A DNA stretch of 6,478 nt from Cellvibrionales bacterium (GTDB lineage Bacteria > Pseudomonadota > Gammaproteobacteria > Pseudomonadales > JAHEGP01), in NCBI GenBank assembly GCA_024645065.1, contig JAHEGP010000182.1, positions 1-6,478 of the forward strand. Reading direction: 5' to 3'. Shown one piece after another: positions 3,909 to 6,478 of this stretch; position 1 is the first letter of the stretch, and each line of letters opens with the position of its first letter. The position numbers and the translations under genes were made by a program. Under the pieces are notes generated by a model. The model was given only the letters and a program-made list of their open reading frames with translations. It was not told where the DNA came from and made no database searches.

Positions 3909-6478
3909 ATGGCGGACCTCAGACTGCGCGTACTCGGTGATCTCGAGGTCATTCGGGACGGTCATGTGCTGGATCTACCCCCCTCCCGTAAAACCCGTGG
4001 TCTGTTGGCCTACCTCGCTCTGAATGAACGCAGCATTCGCCGGGAACAGTTGTGTGAAATGCTGTGGGAGATCCCCGACGACCCGCGTGGCTCCCTGCGC
4101 TGGAGCCTGTCAAAACTCCGCAAGCTGGTGGACGACGACCAGCACCCCCGCATTATCGCCGATCGCAATACCGTTGGTTTCGATGCCACTGGTATGGACA
4201 TCGACGTTTGCGCCCTGCACGGGGTGGTGACTAACGGGCTCGGGAGCAGTTCCATCGAGGTGCTGGAACAGGCGGCGCGAGAATACCAGGGCACCTTCCT
4301 GGCAGGCCTGGAGTTACCGGATTTTCACGATTTCTACACCTGGTGTATCGGCCAGCGGGAGCAGGCGTATCGAGAACAGGCCACGCTGCTCAGGGCGTTG
4401 CTGGAGCGCCTGGGCGATGAACCGGAACGTGCCCTTGTTCACGCTACCAACCTGGTCGCCCTGCAGCCCTATGACGAGACTGTTCGGGCACAACTCATCG
4501 AACTGCTGCTGCGCCTGGATCGCAAGCCGGAGGCGGAGCAACACTATCGCCTGGGCCTGCAAAAATTACAGGAAGTCGGCGCAGAAGACAGCGGCCGCCT
4601 CTACCAGGCCTGGCGCGGTCGTACTCAGGCGGCAACAAGCCAGGCTCCCCGGACGGCCCCGCCGTCGGAGCGAGCCGCAGCTGCCGCCGCCTTGGCCGAT
4701 CATGGCCTGGTCGGTCGCAACCGGGAGATCGAAACCCTCAGCCGTTTGCTGGCAGAATTACCCGGTGCGACGCACGCATCGATTGTGCTGATTCGCGGCA
4801 ATCCGGGCATGGGTAAAAGCAGCCTGCTGCAGTTGGCAGCCGCCATGGCCAGGAGTATGGGAGCCGGTATTCTCAAGGCCAGCGCTTTCGAGTCGGAGCA
4901 GATACGCCCCTTTGCCGTGTGGAATGATGCCCTGCAGCGGGCCCTGCCCGACAACCCTACCAGTAAGCTCCTGTCCAGCGGCGAGCGCATCACCCGGGAC
5001 CAGGCCTTCGCCAGCCTGAGTGAGCGGCTCAACGAACAGGCCCGGAAACACCCGGTCGTTATTTTCTTCGATGATGTGCAGTGGTGTGACGAGTCCAGCG
5101 TCAGCGCCCTGCACCATGTATTGCGGATGAATCGGCGCCTGCCCTTTCTGCTGGTGGCTGCCGCCAGGGAGACCGAGCTACGCGGCAACGCCCCCGTACA
5201 GCAGGCCATAAGAAGCCTGCGCCACGACAAGCTCCTGTTGGAACTCCACCTGGAACCGCTGACGGAGCCAGAGCTGTGCCAGGTTATCACCAGGCAATAC
5301 CCCGGTGCAGACGCGGCCAGGCTCAGCCGGCAAGGTGGCGGCAATCCGCTACTGGCCCTGGAACTGGCCCGCGCCGAGCAGGATGGTGGCAGCGGCCATT
5401 CCCTCGCTGAACTGGTTCAGGATCGCATGTCCCGCATCGGCGAGGAGGGGGTTGAGATTCTGCGGTGGGCCGCGGTGCTGTCACCGCGGATCGACCTGAA
5501 ATCACTTGAACTGGTTACGGGATTTGACCGGGACCTCATCGACAGTGCCATAGATGCTGCGGGACAACAGGGAATCCTGCACCCAGGACCCCGGGGTTTT
5601 CGTTTCGCCCACGACCTGATTGCCCGGAGTATCTACCTGGAAATCTCCCCATCACGACAGCAGGTCATGCATCGCCGCGTGGCAGAGTTACTGGAGGAGG
5701 CTACGGCAACCGACCTCGCTCTGGCCGCCGATCTCGCCCACCACGCACCGAAGAGTGGGGACCCGGCCCTTGCCGCCCGCGCCATGATTTCTGCGGGGAA
5801 GATGTGCCTGCGTTTCTATGCCAATGGGGACGCCCTGGAACTCTACGAGCGCGGTCTGGAGTTTGTGGCGGACCTGGTGGAATCCGAACGGGTATGCCTG
5901 ACCCTGGAACTTTACGATATACGCCTCAATGCGGCCCCACTGGAACACTGGGAGCAGGCCGTCGAGGAATATATTCGCCTGGCCGAGCAGGCCCTGGATG
6001 TCGGCGCCCTGCCCCACGCCCGCCTCGGCTACCAGATGGCAAGCTATGTTCGCTGGATGCATGGCCAGTGGTCAGGAGCCCAGCGCGATTCACTGCAAGC
6101 GGAGCGGGTAAGCCGTGCGGCCACGGATGAGGCCCATATTCTGGGTATGGCCGAGGCCGCCAAATGCCTGGTGCTGCTGGAACGGGACCTGTCCCAGGCC
6201 GACGCCATGGCGATGGAAGCCAATGCATTGGCGCGGCGCAGTAATGTGCAGTGCCCCGCGCTGCCTTCGGCCCTGGGGCTGTTGCGCTACTACGAGGGGC
6301 GCCTGGATGATGCCGTGGAGCACCTGGAAGAGGCCCGCACTATCTGTAAGGCAACGGGTGACAGAATCAGTGAATACCTGACCAACGAATACCTCACCAT
6401 GATCGAGGTGGAACGGGAGGACTACGCTGCTGCCGGTGAGCGTTGTCGCAACCTGGTGGAGATGGGCTCTCGCCTGCG
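3909..6478 (+). CDS. SARP/AfsR-like regulator: winged helix, BTAD, P-loop ATPase, TPR (cut by window end)
   Basis: An uninterrupted frame of 856 full codons runs off the right edge. Residues 1-95 form an OmpR/SARP-type DNA-binding winged helix (LRVLGDLEVIRDG, SRKTRGLLAYLAL, and SLRWSLSKLRKLV, the likely recognition helix). Residues of about 98-238 match the helical BTAD domain that follows it in SARPs. After an Ala/Pro-rich linker (240-265) comes an AAA-16/STAND-type ATPase: LVGRNREIETL (267-277), Walker A GNPGMGKSS with K303, Walker B VVIFFDD (383-389), and GGGNPLLALEL (476-486). FRFAHDLIARS (564-574) matches the motif that usually closes this module. From about 620 the chain is TPR-like helical repeats, for example LRYYEGRLDDAVEHLEEA. 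The closest family in architecture is AfsR/SARP-type 'BTAD plus ATPase' regulators, which sense signals through the ATPase/TPR part and bind direct repeats at promoters. GGTGA (3897-3901), 7 bases before the ATG, is a plausible ribosome site; no upstream in-frame start exists before a stop. Ligand and targets are unknown. Confidence 0.92.
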   Translation, partial: MADLRLRVLGDLEVIRDGHVLDLPPSRKTRGLLAYLALNERSIRREQLCEMLWEIPDDPRGSLRWSLSKLRKLVDDDQHPRIIADRNTVGFDATGMDIDVCALHGVVTNGLGSSSIEVLEQAAREYQGTFLAGLELPDFHDFYTWCIGQREQAYREQATLLRALLERLGDEPERALVHATNLVALQPYDETVRAQLIELLLRLDRKPEAEQHYRLGLQKLQEVGAEDSGRLYQAWRGRTQAATSQAPRTAPPSERAAAAAALADHGLVGRNREIETLSRLLAELPGATHASIVLIRGNPGMGKSSLLQLAAAMARSMGAGILKASAFESEQIRPFAVWNDALQRALPDNPTSKLLSSGERITRDQAFASLSERLNEQARKHPVVIFFDDVQWCDESSVSALHHVLRMNRRLPFLLVAAARETELRGNAPVQQAIRSLRHDKLLLELHLEPLTEPELCQVITRQYPGADAARLSRQGGGNPLLALELARAEQDGGSGHSLAELVQDRMSRIGEEGVEILRWAAVLSPRIDLKSLELVTGFDRDLIDSAIDAAGQQGILHPGPRGFRFAHDLIARSIYLEISPSRQQVMHRRVAELLEEATATDLALAADLAHHAPKSGDPALAARAMISAGKMCLRFYANGDALELYERGLEFVADLVESERVCLTLELYDIRLNAAPLEHWEQAVEEYIRLAEQALDVGALPHARLGYQMASYVRWMHGQWSGAQRDSLQAERVSRAATDEAHILGMAEAAKCLVLLERDLSQADAMAMEANALARRSNVQCPALPSALGLLRYYEGRLDDAVEHLEEARTICKATGDRISEYLTNEYLTMIEVEREDYAAAGERCRNLVEMGSRL

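Noticed and set aside
4700..5344. 214-codon minus-strand frame
   Set aside because: Antisense to the ATPase domain of the regulator, whose Walker A and B motifs are clear in the plus frame; the minus product is Arg/Ser-rich and unnatural.

Overview
The window is about 60% GC and densely coding over its right two thirds. It looks like a piece of a gammaproteobacterial chromosome, perhaps a marine Halieaceae/Cellvibrionales-type lineage. That placement is inferred from gene types and codon use; no phylogenetic marker is present.

Layout. Bases 1-80 may hold the edge of a gene that cannot be resolved. Bases 81-613 have no convincing gene but carry several short inverted repeats and one 9-bp direct repeat. 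A plus-strand gene at 614-1072 encodes a small DUF385/deazaflavin-type (F420-like) nitroreductase-family protein. It converges on a minus-strand cluster, with a GC-rich bulged hairpin between them. In transcription order the minus cluster is a 74-aa unknown protein (3678-3454), a 495-aa cysteine-synthase-like PLP enzyme fused to a C-terminal dithiol glutaredoxin (3354-1867), and a 216-aa carboxymuconolactone decarboxylase/AhpD-like protein (1856-1206). The last two genes are 10 bases apart, and the second Shine-Dalgarno overlaps the first stop codon. A 230-bp divergent intergenic region (3679-3908) separates this cluster from a very large plus-strand gene that starts at 3909 and runs off the right edge. 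It encodes a SARP/AfsR-like regulator with an OmpR-type winged helix, BTAD, P-loop ATPase and TPR-like repeats. It has a recognisable promoter with a perfect TATAAT box.

How they may work together (inference). The cluster combines thiol chemistry (a PLP beta-replacement enzyme physically joined to glutaredoxin) with a peroxidase-like CMD protein, which suggests a small redox or sulfur-metabolism operon. The divergent ATPase regulator, and repeated CGTG-plus-T-tract motifs and a palindrome in the shared intergenic region, make it a candidate controller. Nothing in the sequence proves the substrate, the inducer or the regulatory link.
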